A stretch of 6,878 bases of DNA from Pedobacter sp. (GCA_004295885.1 SEDG01000164.1:1-6878), one strand, 5' to 3'. Shown: positions 1-6,277, counted from the stretch's first letter. The notes: generated from the letters alone by a model not told the origin. Made by a program: numbers and translations.

Positions 1-277
1 CAATCTTTTTTTCTCTCGAAGCCTTATCCATGATACTAACACCACCAACTCTTGCCTCGTGAATATTGCTTTCTAACAAAAGCTCAATTTCTTCAATTGG
101 CATTTGGTTGTATTTTTTAACGAGGTCGAAGATGAAGCCCATCTTTACACCAATGAACTCATCGCCATAACCATAATCACCCTCTTCTGATTTAAAATAA
201 CGAAGAATCTTCTTCAACTCTTCATCAGATTGATTACCCATTAAGGTGTCGATAAAAGACTTGGCAGTTAGTTGCAT
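1..277 (-). CDS. DNA alkylation repair protein, AlkD-like (N-terminal part)
   Basis: The reading frame starts with ATG at 277 and runs off the left edge with no stop, giving 92 residues. The N-terminus (MQLTAKSFIDTLM) is followed by a helical repeat region carrying FIGVKMG (residues 41-47), the acidic stretch IEEIELLLES (61-70) and HEARVGGVSIMDK (73-85). This is the signature of the small AlkD/AlkC-like HEAT-repeat family, whose members remove alkylated bases (3-methyladenine, 7-methylguanine) from DNA; full-length proteins are about 220-240 residues. The catalytic Asp and Trp/Arg residues lie beyond the window, so activity cannot be judged. The start codon is 1 bp past the TAG stop of the DinB-like gene, so the two are probably co-transcribed and translationally coupled. 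The family call is from recognition of the motifs. Other HEAT-repeat proteins are a less likely reading. Confidence 0.85.
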   Translation of the reverse strand, partial: MQLTAKSFIDTLMGNQSDEELKKILRYFKSEEGDYGYGDEFIGVKMGFIFDLVKKYNQMPIEEIELLLESNIHEARVGGVSIMDKASREKKI

Positions 278-278
278 G

Positions 279-845
279 CTATTTTTCTTTCAAAAATTCA
301 TCGGTAAAGTGCTGTTTGTGTTTTGGTTGAGCAAATTTTTCGGCATTAAATGTTTTAGAGTTTCCCATTGGAATAGAAAGCGATTGCCAGTTTTCATTAC
401 AAAGCATTTTGCCTAAAAATACAATTTGCCCGACGTGGTAAGGGTAGTGTGCCAACTGGCGATTGATAGCTTCTGTAACTGTATGACCCTGATTACGAAT
501 GTAGATTTCCCTATTTAAGTCTGCTGCGGTTAGCGGATTGATGGCGCCAAATAAACATTGCCAACCTGCATTCCATTTTTCTAATAGCTCGACTTTGGTT
601 GCGATGTCATTCTCAAATTCGTTATCTCTATTTCGCCATTCTTTCTCGCCATCGCTGGTTAAAAAATCTGTCCATCGAGATAGCATGTTTCCCCATAAAT
701 GTTTTACAATCATCGCAATGCTGTTGCTCTCTTCATTAAATTGCCAAAACAGTTGTTCTTCGCTTAATTGAGCAAAAGTTTTATCGCCAAGCATTTTATA
801 ATACTCAAATTGCTTTTTAGCACTTTCTAAATAATCGTTTTCCAT
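279..845 (-). CDS. DinB-like DUF1572 family protein
   Basis: This is a 188-residue cytoplasmic four-helix-bundle protein of the DinB/YfiT-like superfamily, closest in style to DUF1572. Counting from the chosen start, the metal-binding histidine triad is visible as H49 (VKHLWGNM) and H133/H137 (HYPYH), followed by VGQIVFLGK, typical of helix 4. Relatives include thiol-dependent transferases and damage-inducible proteins, but the substrate here is unknown. The frame stays open upstream to a TTG at 884, but the added residues (MNLRLFCEKK) are a translation of the intergenic repeat at 859-908. The ATG at 845 has the purine-rich GAGAAGAAA upstream at useful spacing, whereas the intermediate ATG at 854 sits directly against it, so 845 is preferred. 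It overlaps nothing and is followed 1 bp later by the AlkD-like gene, suggesting a two-gene unit. Confidence 0.82.
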   Translation of the reverse strand: MENDYLESAKKQFEYYKMLGDKTFAQLSEEQLFWQFNEESNSIAMIVKHLWGNMLSRWTDFLTSDGEKEWRNRDNEFENDIATKVELLEKWNAGWQCLFGAINPLTAADLNREIYIRNQGHTVTEAINRQLAHYPYHVGQIVFLGKMLCNENWQSLSIPMGNSKTFNAEKFAQPKHKQHFTDEFLKEK

Positions 846-858
846 GTTAAACATTTTC

Positions 859-908
859 TTCTCGCAGAAAAGGCGCAGATTCAAAAATCGCGGATTTTAG
901 CAGATTAA
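859..908. repeat. Intergenic repeat, copy 1 of composite TCTGCG element
   Basis: This 50-bp unit matches positions 1037-1086 at 45 of 50 positions by eye; the first 37 positions differ only at 872. It contains cgcagaaaaggcgcagattc followed by an A-run and tcgcggat. It lies in the leader of the DinB-like gene. Words of this kind (TCTGCG, ATCAGCG, CGCAGA) recur as dispersed non-coding repeats in Bacteroidota genomes as I recall them; the genome-wide copy number cannot be seen here. Confidence 0.8.
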
Positions 909-973
909 GTATTAATAAATCATAAAAGAATTACTATAAATGTATAGAATATATTATAAAGTCGGTTCAATTT

Positions 974-1017
974 ATCAGCGACTTTTCTGCGGTTAAATCT
1001 CCATTAATCAGCGAAAA
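974..1017. repeat. Inverted middle segment of the composite repeat
   Basis: This segment contains atcagcga at 974-981, ttttctgcg at 983-991 and atcagcgaaaa from 1007. These are inverted relative to the flanking copies: 983-991 is the reverse complement of 1041-1049, 974-981 of 1076-1083, and 1007-1015 of 1075-1083. The first two pairings nest into a single hairpin, while the third competes with or crosses it. 982-991 also pairs with 863-872 in copy 1. Confidence 0.7.
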
Positions 1018-1036
1018 ACTGTTTATTAACCTGTTT

Positions 1037-1086
1037 TTCTCGCAGAAAAAGCGCAGATTCAAAAATCGCGGATATTCGCTGATCAA
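1037..1086. repeat. Intergenic repeat, copy 2 of composite TCTGCG element
   Basis: This is the direct repeat of 859-908, offset by 178 bp, with 45 of 50 positions identical. It sits just downstream of the SDR gene stop (1115) on the minus strand, so it lies in the 3' region of the upstream operon. Together with the inverted middle segment it can form a hairpin (974-991 with 1041-1083), which could end or stabilise the operon transcript. No T-run follows it in the usual way. Confidence 0.8.
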
Positions 1087-1114
1087 AGGATAAAATCAGT
1101 CTAGAAAACAATCT

Positions 1115-1837
1115 CTATTCTTCAACTCTAATTAAAGCGCCATTTTCTATATTCTTATCTTGGTCTATGGCAAATATGTGTTTTCCAACAGTTGTTGCAT
1201 TTGCTAAAGAATTGGTCGCCTTTAATTCCAAAAACCTATCAATATTGGCAAAGCTTTCCTTGTCACTTTTTCTGATTTTTGCCTGCATTTCCGTATCCAC
1301 AACGCCAGGGTAAATTGCTATTATCTTTACACCATTTTCTATACTACTTTGTTCAATAGCAACGGTTTTTGTCATCATATCAATGGCCGCTTTTGTGGCG
1401 CAATAAATAGACCAGCCATGGTATGGTTTCTGGGCTGCGCCAGAAGAAATGTTAATGATTTTCTTTTCGCAAGCCCAGTTTTTAGTTAAGCTAATAAAAG
1501 TTGAGGTTAAGATTAGCGGAGTAACAGTGTTCAGTTGTACAGTTTTTTCGATATCAGAAATGTCTTCAATCTTACCGATTTGGCCCAAAGTACCTGCATT
1601 GTTAATCAGCGTTATTTTTTCTACTTCGGTTGATTTAAAGTTTTTAAAAACGCCTGTAAGTAATGCCGCAAGTCCATCAGTTTTGCTTAGGTCGAATTCA
1701 ATTTGTGTGATTGCTTTAAAGCCCTCGTTTTTTGTTCGGGAAATAGAATAAACCTGAAAGCCTTCACTTAAATAAGCTTCAATAATGCCTTCCCCAATTC
1801 CCTTACTTCCGCCAGAAATGATTAATATTTTAGCCAT
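1115..1837 (-). CDS. SDR family NAD(P)-dependent oxidoreductase, benzil/sepiapterin reductase-like
   Basis: This is a 240-residue classical short-chain dehydrogenase/reductase, complete in length and cytosolic. The cofactor-binding glycine motif is at residues 9-15 (GGSKGIG), the structural NNAG at 79-82, the helix-4 Asn at N103, the catalytic Ser in ISSGAA (S131/S132) and the YxxxK pair at Y145/K149. PGVVDTEM (177-184) is the usual post-catalytic loop. SKGIGEG and YPGVVDTEMQ resemble the YueD/(S)-benzoin-forming benzil reductase and sepiapterin reductase branch, but the true carbonyl substrate cannot be read from sequence. The residue after the second beta strand (SRTKN) suggests NADPH preference. 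It starts 10 bp after the stop of the CPBP protease gene and is the last gene of the likely six-gene operon. The ATG at 1837 leaves no overlap and has an A-rich leader. Confidence 0.9.
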   Translation of the reverse strand: MAKILIISGGSKGIGEGIIEAYLSEGFQVYSISRTKNEGFKAITQIEFDLSKTDGLAALLTGVFKNFKSTEVEKITLINNAGTLGQIGKIEDISDIEKTVQLNTVTPLILTSTFISLTKNWACEKKIINISSGAAQKPYHGWSIYCATKAAIDMMTKTVAIEQSSIENGVKIIAIYPGVVDTEMQAKIRKSDKESFANIDRFLELKATNSLANATTVGKHIFAIDQDKNIENGALIRVEE

Positions 1838-1847
1838 CTTGTTTTTT

Positions 1848-2531
1848 CTAATTTCGTGATACAGCCATTATCAGTAAGAGTAAATCCCATAGAAAGTGAC
1901 AAAAAATTAAGATTTTAATATTCTGGTATTGCCAATAAAAATACGCGAAAACTAATCCTATAAAAAATGGACCCACAACATTTATCACTGTGCCATATTT
2001 ATAATGCATTAAAGCGAAAAGCGAGCAAGAAATAAAAATAGCAATATGTGGGTTCTTGAAAATCTTTGTTAGCCGTGGCTGTAGATAACCTCTAAAAACT
2101 AATTCTTCTACCACACCAGCAGTAAGCGCAGTAAAGAATAATAATAGATACCTATGCTTTAAAAACTGAATCATCTTTTGCAACAATAGACTTCTGTTTT
2201 CTAGCCCTAATAGTTTAAAAAGCACTTGAATGCTGATTACACCGACAAAAAGCGTTAAAAAAATTAAAATGATGGAAATGATATAGAAACTAATATTATA
2301 TTTCTTTTCTTCCCAAATCAGTAACTTTTGATTTTCAACCTTTAATGCATAAAGCCAAATGCCTAGTAAGCCAAGCCAAAAGGTAAGTCTAGAAAGGTAG
2401 GCTGCACTTGTTTTTTGTAAGCTAAAAAATGAGGAAATTGATGCAGCAACAAATGGAAATAAAAACAATAATAAAATAATTAAAATACATCCTATTAGTA
2501 TGGATTGATTGTTTTTTTGAGCTATTTGCAT
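1848..2531 (-). CDS. CPBP family intramembrane glutamic endopeptidase (CAAX protease/Abi)
   Basis: This is a 227-residue polytopic membrane protein with about seven hydrophobic segments (roughly 11-34, 46-63, 81-107, 128-150, 163-178, 181-200 and 205-224). All three CPBP motifs are present: EExxxR as E142-E143-LVF-R147, followed by GYLQPRL; FxxxH as F172-ALM-H176; and HxxxD as H212-FLW-D216. These form the membrane-embedded active site of the Rce1-like proteases. Bacterial members include bacteriocin self-immunity proteins and proteases of unknown target; nothing here indicates which. There is no bacteriocin-like gene beside it. It follows the GNAT gene after 18 bp and precedes the SDR gene by 10 bp, in the same direction, so it is probably an operon member. 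The ATG at 2531 begins with a short polar N-terminus before the first helix, as usual. Confidence 0.9.
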   Translation of the reverse strand: MQIAQKNNQSILIGCILIILLLFLFPFVAASISSFFSLQKTSAAYLSRLTFWLGLLGIWLYALKVENQKLLIWEEKKYNISFYIISIILIFLTLFVGVISIQVLFKLLGLENRSLLLQKMIQFLKHRYLLLFFTALTAGVVEELVFRGYLQPRLTKIFKNPHIAIFISCSLFALMHYKYGTVINVVGPFFIGLVFAYFYWQYQNIKILIFCHFLWDLLLLIMAVSRN

Positions 2532-2549
2532 AAGCGTTGAAGATACTGA

Positions 2550-3476
2550 TTATTCAGTAAAGGGAGGCGTGGTGTACACCAAATTAAGGCTCGGGTCTAA
2601 AAATTTTCCAGTTGCAAAGTCTTTTTTAAAGCGATTCCAACTTTCTTCAAAGACAGGTTTATGCTCCTCATCCTTAATTGGATTGGGGAATTTTTCGCTG
2701 TCCATTTTATACTTTATTGGGATATCTGTTACATCGACGTTATAGGTAGTCAATAAGTAGGTGAGTAAAGATTTTAAGTCTTTAAATTGATAAGTATAAC
2801 CCAGCAATAAGTTTTCTCCAAATAAGTCCAGTCCGAATGAGATCCATTGTAAATCAAGTTGATATTTCTCCATAGCAACATCAAATATAATTCCAAGGTT
2901 CAGCACTATTGCTTCATAATCAGGGAGCAATCTGTAATCAATTAAGACACTTCCATTCTTTTTATCTCCAACAAAGGCATTAAGTTGATTAAAATCTGCA
3001 TAACATGTCTTTCCTAATGGATTTACTTCAACTTCTTTTCTAAAGCAAACGCTGTTCTCGACTCCTATATATTGCCCATAATTCGGGATGCGGCGATAAC
3101 CACATTTTTTGTACAACGATATGGCATCTAATTGTTTCTTTCCAGTTTCTAATAAACAATTTTCGTAACCCAGCTCGCCTGTCCAGCTTTCTAACTCCTT
3201 TAAAATTGTGGTTGCAATTCCTTTTTTTCTGCCATTGGGCGATGTGTACATCCGTTTTACTTCCATCGCCACTGGCGAAAGTTCCTTAATTGCTCCACAT
3301 CCCAAGGGGATTTCATTTTCATAGGCAACCACAACATGTTTTATCTTGTCGATTTTATTAAACTGCGCATAAAAGGCGTGTTCGTTGCCATCTATGTCTG
3401 CTAAATACGCATCAAGGTGTTTAACCAACGCTATAAAATCTGGATGCTCCGAGTCGGTTCTAATCGTTGTAGTCAT
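2550..3476 (-). CDS. GNAT N-acetyltransferase fused to an unrecognised C-terminal domain
   Basis: The 308-residue product has two parts. Residues 1 to about 148 are a complete GNAT acetyltransferase: the acceptor-side strands, then VKRMYTSPNGRKKGIATTIL (73-92) with the R83-xx-G86-x-A88 acetyl-CoA pyrophosphate loop, LETGKKQLDAISLYKKCGY (109-127) and PNYGQYIG ending near F145. Proteins ending here are ordinary 150-160-residue GNATs. Residues about 160-308 form an extra domain I do not recognise: a mixed alpha/beta segment with DYRLLPDYEAIVLNLGIIFD (180-199), QWISFGLDLFG (210-220), a Leu/Tyr-rich stretch near 233-245 and FEESWNRFKKDF (286-297). No signal peptide or membrane helix is visible. 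The substrate is unknown. The stop is 18 bp before the CPBP gene and the start is 25 bp after the four-helix membrane gene, so it is in the operon. No stop or frameshift separates the parts, so this is a genuine single reading frame. Confidence 0.85.
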   Translation of the reverse strand: MTTTIRTDSEHPDFIALVKHLDAYLADIDGNEHAFYAQFNKIDKIKHVVVAYENEIPLGCGAIKELSPVAMEVKRMYTSPNGRKKGIATTILKELESWTGELGYENCLLETGKKQLDAISLYKKCGYRRIPNYGQYIGVENSVCFRKEVEVNPLGKTCYADFNQLNAFVGDKKNGSVLIDYRLLPDYEAIVLNLGIIFDVAMEKYQLDLQWISFGLDLFGENLLLGYTYQFKDLKSLLTYLLTTYNVDVTDIPIKYKMDSEKFPNPIKDEEHKPVFEESWNRFKKDFATGKFLDPSLNLVYTTPPFTE

Positions 3477-3501
3477 GGGATGAATTTATTAGTATCTAAT
3501 G

Positions 3502-3855
3502 TTATTTTCTTCTTACCACCAACCATCCGCCGACAATAGATATTGGCGCAAAAATAAAAATAGCCATTAACTGTGTCCAATGTTCACCGCTTGCCTTGAA
3601 AAACGAAAAGGTGGCAAAAGCGGCTATCAGTAAAGCAAGGATATAATTAATTTTTAGGTTGCCTGTTTTTGCAATCAATTGTGTAATCCATCCAGCCAAT
3701 GCCGAAAATATGATTCCGTTAATCGCGGTTTGAATCATCACGCTCGTTGAAGCAGCCGAATGTGCCTCAATACCAAAAACCTTAAAAAAAGCCAATGCAG
3801 TTGCTGCAAATATGATGTAGCCAACTATTACCGCTAAAATTTTTCTAATCATCAT
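3502..3855 (-). CDS. Small four-helix membrane protein, unknown function
   Basis: This is a 117-residue hydrophobic protein with four predicted transmembrane segments at about 5-25, 38-61, 69-87 and 93-114, ending in the positively charged WLVVRRK. The charge pattern suggests both termini are cytoplasmic. I do not recognise catalytic or transport motifs. Similar small inner-membrane proteins are common in Bacteroidota and are usually annotated as hypothetical. Two consecutive ATGs (3853-3855 and 3850-3852) make the first residue uncertain by one. The gene begins 3 bp after the stop of the VOC gene, close enough for translational coupling, and ends 25 bp before the GNAT gene. Confidence 0.75.
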   Translation of the reverse strand: MMIRKILAVIVGYIIFAATALAFFKVFGIEAHSAASTSVMIQTAINGIIFSALAGWITQLIAKTGNLKINYILALLIAAFATFSFFKASGEHWTQLMAIFIFAPISIVGGWLVVRRK

Positions 3856-3858
3856 GTA

Positions 3859-4215
3859 TTAAATGGCTTGTCCAAAAGTTAATGAATTGCTATCTGGGTC
3901 TAGCAAGGCAAATTCTTTTTGTCCCCAAGGCTTAAGATGCAGATGCCCTGCCTGTGGAATGTTCAGTTGTTTTGCCAAAGCCAAACTATACCACTCTTCA
4001 ATGTGGTTTGTTCTAATGTAAACCTGACCATAATTTTCTGCTGGATTTAGACCTGTAAACTCAAAAAAATGAATTTCGATATCGTCTTTTTTCAGCATCA
4101 GGTAACCATCATAATCTTCCTTTCCTAATTGTTCAAAGCCTAATTTGTTGATGTAAAAATCCCTAGTAATTGCTTTATTTCGCATAGGGAGTTTTGGGCT
4201 GATTTGAGTAAGCAT
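3859..4215 (-). CDS. VOC superfamily protein, bleomycin-resistance/glyoxalase-like
   Basis: This 118-residue protein has the length and paired beta-alpha-beta-beta-beta layout of the vicinal-oxygen-chelate fold. The first module reads SPKLPMRNKAITRDFYINKL then GYLMLKKDDIEIHFFEF; the second ends in the characteristic PWGQKEFALLDPDSNSLTFGQ (residues 96-116). This C-terminal signature is typical of bleomycin-resistance (Ble)-type members, which form dimers and sequester a drug without catalysis, and it lacks the clear set of four metal ligands expected in glyoxalase I. Actual binding of bleomycin-like drugs is inference; many relatives have unknown ligands. The ATG at 4215 is the first in frame and opens with MLTQISPKLP, as in the family. 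It lies 42 bp after the KOW gene and 3 bp before the membrane gene. Confidence 0.85.
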   Translation of the reverse strand: MLTQISPKLPMRNKAITRDFYINKLGFEQLGKEDYDGYLMLKKDDIEIHFFEFTGLNPAENYGQVYIRTNHIEEWYSLALAKQLNIPQAGHLHLKPWGQKEFALLDPDSNSLTFGQAI

Positions 4216-4257
4216 AATGAAAATCTTGTTAAATACTGGCGTTTAAACAATAATTAA

Positions 4258-4440
4258 TTAGCTAGTTACAAGGACATTTCTCCCTAAAGTTTTAAAGCGA
4301 ACGCCATTATCTTGCGTAACCGTAATGGTAATGTGGCCGCCTTTGCTGAGGTTAATATCGCTAACTTTCCCAGATTTCCCTTTGTGTGTACCGCCAATAA
4401 CATTGCATTGGTCGCCATCTTTTAAAGTTGTTGTTGTCAT
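4258..4440 (-). CDS. Stand-alone KOW-domain mini-protein
   Basis: This is a 60-residue protein consisting almost entirely of one KOW motif: LKDGDQCNVIGGTHKGKSGKV (residues 6-26) with the expected G-x-x-KGKSG turn, then a beta hairpin (HITITVTQ) and RNVLVTS. KOW domains occur in ribosomal proteins L24/L26 and at the C-terminus of NusG/Spt5, where they bind RNA or ribosomal partners. This protein is too short to be L24 (about 100 residues) and lacks the NGN domain of NusG, and it is not in a ribosomal operon. A role in RNA or nucleic-acid binding is plausible but not shown. It is the first gene of the minus-strand operon, after a 149-bp spacer that separates it from the AraC gene. The ATG at 4440 is the only good start. 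Confidence 0.8.
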   Translation of the reverse strand: MTTTTLKDGDQCNVIGGTHKGKSGKVSDINLSKGGHITITVTQDNGVRFKTLGRNVLVTS

Positions 4441-4589
4441 AAGGCTTTTAATTGCTTTCTAAAATTAATAATTTCTTATGAGAAGATATAAGATTTATTA
4501 GACTTGAGGAATTGGTTGAAAACCTTCCAATGTATATCGGAATGAGCTTGGTATGACGCTCAAGCTAGGGAAGATGTTTGGAGTCGAAA

Positions 4590-5507
4590 CTAATTAAACG
4601 ACTGTCTAAACTCCAATGGCGAAACATTGGTTTTAGATTTAAACAATTTGCTAAAAGACTGTGGATGCTCAAAACCCAACTCATAGGCAATTTCACTAAC
4701 AGATAATTCAGTAACTGTTAATTTCTCTTTCGCTTTCTCAATTAATTTACTGTGTATGTGTTGTTGCGTACTCTGACCAGTTAAAATCTTTAACAAACCA
4801 CTTAGATAATTAGGCGAAACATTCAATGCATCCGCCACATATTGTACTGTCGGAATTCCTTTTTTAGGCAATGAATCATTGTTGAAGTAAACGTCGAGAA
4901 TATTTTCTAAGTTATTAAGTATAGAGTGGTTAGTTATTTTTCTAGTTAAAAACTGACGATGGTAATATCGCTCTGCATAGGTAAGCAGTAGTTCCAGTTG
5001 GGCAATAATTACATCCTGACTAAATTGATCAATGTTCGAATGGTATTCTCGTTCTATATTGTGCATGATATCTGCAATCGTTGTTTCTTCTTTATCAGAA
5101 AGGTATAACGCTTCATTTACTGCATAGCTGAAATATTCGTACTGCTTTATTTTTTTCGCCAAAGTTGTGTTCCATAAAAAGTCTGGATGAATGAGTAGCA
5201 TCCATCCAGATTGATTTAAAAAACTGTCTTCTTCTACCTCAATTCTAAAAAGCTGTTTAGGAGAGATGAAGAACATGATACCTTCGTCAAAATCGTATTC
5301 CTGCTGACCATATTTAATCTTTGCATTAAAGTTTCTTTTAAGTGCGATAGAATAAAAATCCAATAAAATATTCGTTTCGCCAGCTTTTAGCCTATTTACA
5401 TCAGCTAAATTTATTACGCTAACCAGCGGATGTTCTGGCTTCGGCAATCCCCTAAACTGATGAAATTCGCTTATGGTTTTAAACCTGTTTAAGTTCGATT
5501 CTGGCAT
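4590..5507 (-). CDS. AraC family transcriptional regulator
   Basis: This 305-residue protein has an N-terminal effector or cupin-like sensor region (about 1-185; DFYSIALKRNF, GIMFFISPKQLFRIE) and a C-terminal AraC/XylS DNA-binding domain (about 195-305). The two helix-turn-helix units are visible at about 219-240 (TVQYVADALNVSPNYLSGLLK) and 269-290 (SVSEIAYELGFEHPQSFSKLFK), followed by VSPLEFRQSF, the usual end of the domain. The effector cannot be read from sequence. It starts 12 bp after the stop of the broken NmrA-like gene in the same direction, so both are probably transcribed from the promoter near 6284. AraC proteins bind direct repeats about two helical turns apart, and such a repeat is present at 6278-6308, making autoregulation and control of the upstream gene likely. 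The gene itself looks intact, although its partner gene is not. Confidence 0.92.
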   Translation of the reverse strand: MPESNLNRFKTISEFHQFRGLPKPEHPLVSVINLADVNRLKAGETNILLDFYSIALKRNFNAKIKYGQQEYDFDEGIMFFISPKQLFRIEVEEDSFLNQSGWMLLIHPDFLWNTTLAKKIKQYEYFSYAVNEALYLSDKEETTIADIMHNIEREYHSNIDQFSQDVIIAQLELLLTYAERYYHRQFLTRKITNHSILNNLENILDVYFNNDSLPKKGIPTVQYVADALNVSPNYLSGLLKILTGQSTQQHIHSKLIEKAKEKLTVTELSVSEIAYELGFEHPQSFSKLFKSKTNVSPLEFRQSFN

Positions 5508-5519
5508 ATTCTAATGTAC

Positions 5520-6231
5520 TTAATTTTGATGATAAATTGTCGCAAAGTCTTTGGCAAAATCTTTCAATTTTACTTTCCCCATTACCGCTGGCCTATTTTT
5601 AAAGTAATCTTCGGCCAGTAAACCTGAATGTAAAGCACCATACATTTCTACCAAACCTCCTGCAATTTTAGCATTCATACCGATACGAAGCAAGCCATTT
5701 AAAGCATCCTCATCAGAAGTTAACACCCATTTTAAATCAGGTTTTCCAATGGCCTCTCCAATAATCGCTGCGCTTTCATTTCCACTTAATTCTTCGCTGG
5801 CTACATATCTTATCTTTCTGCCGCTAAATGGTGTCGTTAATTCTTCAGCAACTGCTGATGCGATATCGATTGGCGAAACCCAAGGGACCGCCAATTGTAC
5901 TTAAATTAACCACACGTTTTACGTTAGCTGCTTCAATTGCTTGTCTGTAGTTTTTTCCCAATCTTAAATAGTAAGCGAAAAGGTCTAAGTTTGGGTCGAA
6001 GTAGTTATTTGGAGGCACCATTGTATATACTGCGTCTGCTCCAGTAAAAGTCGCCGTTAAAAAATCGACATCTTCTAATGAGCCAATTGCCGCGGTGGCG
6101 CCCAAATCTTCAATCTCTTTTTTGCGGTCGATATGGCTACTAATTACCGTAACCGAATGTCCCTTTTGCACTAACTCTTGTGTTAGTGGTTTACTAATGT
6201 GTCCTAATGAACCTGTAACTATAATTTTCAT
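5520..6231 (-). pseudogene. NmrA-like NAD(P)-binding (SDR) protein, broken by internal deletion and frameshift
   Basis: The 5' part (start ATG at 6231) encodes MKIIVTGSLGHISKPL with an NmrA/SDR-type nucleotide-binding N-terminus (VTGSLGHIS, 5-13), AVYTMVPPNNYFDP (67-80) and VKRVVNLSTIGG (104-115), then runs out of family similarity and stops at 5845. The 3' part, in another frame (reading from about 5891 to 5520), begins abruptly with VPWVSPIDIASAVAEE and continues with RKIRYVASEELSGNE to the C-terminus near YHQN. Intact relatives are about 285-290 residues as I remember them; the two parts total about 236, so roughly 50-60 codons are missing, including the region following the Ser-Thr-Ile-Gly strand. 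The frame offset means the missing block has a length of 2 modulo 3, so it is not a simple one-base error. A TTG at 5894 could in principle start the second part, but without the nucleotide-binding half it should be inactive. The AraC gene follows 12 bp later. Confidence 0.85.
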
Positions 6232-6255
6232 GATATGATTTTTGATTTACAAAAG

Positions 6256-6269
6256 TGCATACCTATGCA
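6256..6269. promoter_or_regulatory. 6-2-6 palindrome in the NmrA-like leader
   Basis: The sequence tgcata-cc-tatgca is a perfect inverted repeat with 6-bp arms and a 2-bp centre, located 25 bp upstream of the NmrA-like start codon. It could be a dimer operator for another regulator or a second contact site. It is too short and AT-rich to be a terminator. Confidence 0.35.
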
Positions 6270-6277
6270 TAAACGGA

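Larger units (their letters stand above)
885..1114. other. Intergenic spacer filled by the composite repeat
   Basis: No credible gene lies in these 230 bp. Most of the spacer belongs to the repeat element; the remaining AT-rich block (about 909-970) has no clear TAnnTTTG promoter on the minus strand and no open frame. The promoter of the DinB-like/AlkD-like pair, if there is one, should lie here but could not be pinned down. Confidence 0.6.

Noticed and set aside
538..771. Plus-strand open frame of 77 codons
   Set aside because: It lies wholly inside the DinB-like gene on the opposite strand and its product has no family character (Ser/Leu/Cys-rich low-quality sequence).
859..1086. CRISPR array
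   Set aside because: Only two direct copies of 50 bp, with a related inverted segment between them instead of a unique spacer, and no cas genes.
1449..1751. Plus-strand open frame of 100 codons
   Set aside because: It is antisense to the well-supported SDR gene and has no recognisable motif.
4460..4467. Possible -7 box TAATTTTA upstream of the KOW gene
   Set aside because: The final G of TAnnTTTG is missing and no TTG lies at the -33 distance in this AT-rich stretch, so the match is too weak to list.
4545..4566. Inverted repeat agcttg/caagct in the spacer downstream of the AraC gene
   Set aside because: Arms are only 6 bp with a 10-nt loop and no T-run, so it is not a convincing terminator and could be chance.
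5845..5894. Programmed frameshift in the NmrA-like gene
   Set aside because: No slippery run is seen at the overlap, and a frameshift would not restore the missing central block.
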